Positions 14,047 to 14,656 of a stretch of 14,656 bases of DNA are shown one piece after another (position 1 is the stretch's first letter; the number at the start of each line of letters is the position of its first letter). The stretch is taken from NCBI GenBank assembly GCA_900319595.1, contig ONOZ01000036.1, positions 1 to 14,656 on the forward strand, written 5' to 3'. The stretch comes from an uncultured Bacteroidales bacterium. Its GTDB lineage: Bacteria > Bacteroidota > Bacteroidia > Bacteroidales > P3. The notes beneath the pieces are model-generated. The model saw only the letters and a list, made by a program, of their open reading frames with translations, had not been told where the DNA came from and made no database searches. A program made the translations under genes and the position numbers.

Positions 14047-14656
14047 TTATTTATCTTTTATCTTATCTTTTTTAATTTGTTTCAAAGCCTCAATGTCAGA
14101 TTTTTTACTTAAAATTCGGTTATTTTCAGGATGATACGCCAAAGATTGTTGTAAAGTTTGTTCAGCCATGGTATAATCGCCCTGTTGCAAATAAGCATTT
14201 ATCAAACTTAGCCAAGCACGTTCTTCTTTTTGCTCTCTAAGAAGATAATTTTCCAACAGTTTTATTTGTCCTAATACATCACCTTGTTTTTTGCAATTGC
14301 CAATTTTCACACTCACAGGGTCGTAGCACAAAGGCTTCATTTCTATACATTTGTCTGCCCAATAATTGGAAGAATCTTGCATATCTAAATGGGCATAATA
14401 AGACGCCAAACGATATTCTTTCAATCCATAAAATGGGTTAGAATTATCTATCAAAATCATATTGATTGCACTGCGATAATCTCCTTCCAGAGCAAACATT
14501 GCAGCGTTGTTTATGGCAATAGGTTTTGTACTTTCATCAATATTTGGTAGCCATGGGGCAATATTTACCCAATACGATGGAGGTATATGCTTTTTGTTGC
14601 GGGAGTTATGACAAAGTATTCTTTGGTGCTGGACAATGGACGAAACAAAATGACAA
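14047..14656 (-). CDS. TPR-like protein, C-terminal part, 5' end beyond the window
   Basis: The reading frame stays open from the right edge (codons from 14655) to the stop at 14049-14047, giving 202 visible residues. An internal ATG at 14499 is not the likely start, because the 52 codons before it have no stop and read as normal protein (IPPSYWVNIAPWLPNIDEST and INNAAMFALEGDY follow in phase). The C-terminal part contains helical pairs resembling tetratricopeptide repeats, for example RAWLSLINAYLQQGDYTMAEQTL then SLAYHPEN, and earlier MFALEGDYRSAINMI. The tail is lysine-rich. TPR proteins are protein-interaction scaffolds; the specific role and family are not recognisable here. It may be the soluble end of a larger membrane protein, but no membrane segment is visible in this part. 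Confidence 0.65.
   Translation of the reverse strand, partial: CHFVSSIVQHQRILCHNSRNKKHIPPSYWVNIAPWLPNIDESTKPIAINNAAMFALEGDYRSAINMILIDNSNPFYGLKEYRLASYYAHLDMQDSSNYWADKCIEMKPLCYDPVSVKIGNCKKQGDVLGQIKLLENYLLREQKEERAWLSLINAYLQQGDYTMAEQTLQQSLAYHPENNRILSKKSDIEALKQIKKDKIKDK

Overview
The window reads as chromosomal DNA from a member of the Bacteroidota, probably Bacteroidales. The support is: low G+C; several promoters of the TTTG-N19-TAnnTTTG type; A/T-rich leaders with almost no Shine-Dalgarno sequences; a type IX secretion (T9SS) C-terminal sorting domain; Bacteroidota-style ExbB/ExbD/TonB and apolipoprotein N-acyltransferase; and many D-[S/T]-[A/I/L/V/M/T] O-glycosylation sequons in exported protein segments. 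It is a housekeeping and cell-envelope region. I see no mobile element, CRISPR array, tRNA or rRNA.

Layout. Positions 1-7650 are on the minus strand. At the left edge is the 5' end of a small heat-shock protein gene (hsp20). Its 258-base upstream region holds three copies of a TGACAA-n-TTGTCA-like element whose centres lie 21 and 42 bases apart. Next, reading leftwards from 3920, comes a probable operon: a secreted fibronectin-III-like T9SS cargo protein, then exbB, exbD and a TonB-family energy transducer. Upstream of that, reading leftwards from 7067, is a radical SAM protein, 5-formyltetrahydrofolate cyclo-ligase and lnt. A lipoprotein gene (7132-7650) ends at a strong intrinsic terminator. 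Its promoter overlaps head-on with that of the next, divergent gene.

Positions 7749-13636 are on the plus strand: a very large orphan sensor histidine kinase with eight predicted membrane segments and three extracytoplasmic domains, then an ABC-F ATPase of the Uup type with its own clear promoter, then aroB 12 bases downstream. On the minus strand after that are a 51-residue lipoprotein gene that length-based ORF calling misses, and the 3' part of a TPR-like protein that runs off the right edge.

How it fits together: most of the genes serve the envelope. Lnt finishes lipoprotein acylation, and at least two lipoprotein genes lie nearby. The Exb/Ton proteins power outer-membrane transport. The T9SS cargo and the kinase sensor loops look heavily O-glycosylated. 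No classical novel defence or mobile system is visible. The most unusual signals are the phased repeats before hsp20, the tetrapeptide-repeat mini-lipoprotein, the sequon enrichment restricted to exported segments, and the overlapping divergent promoters at 7696-7743.
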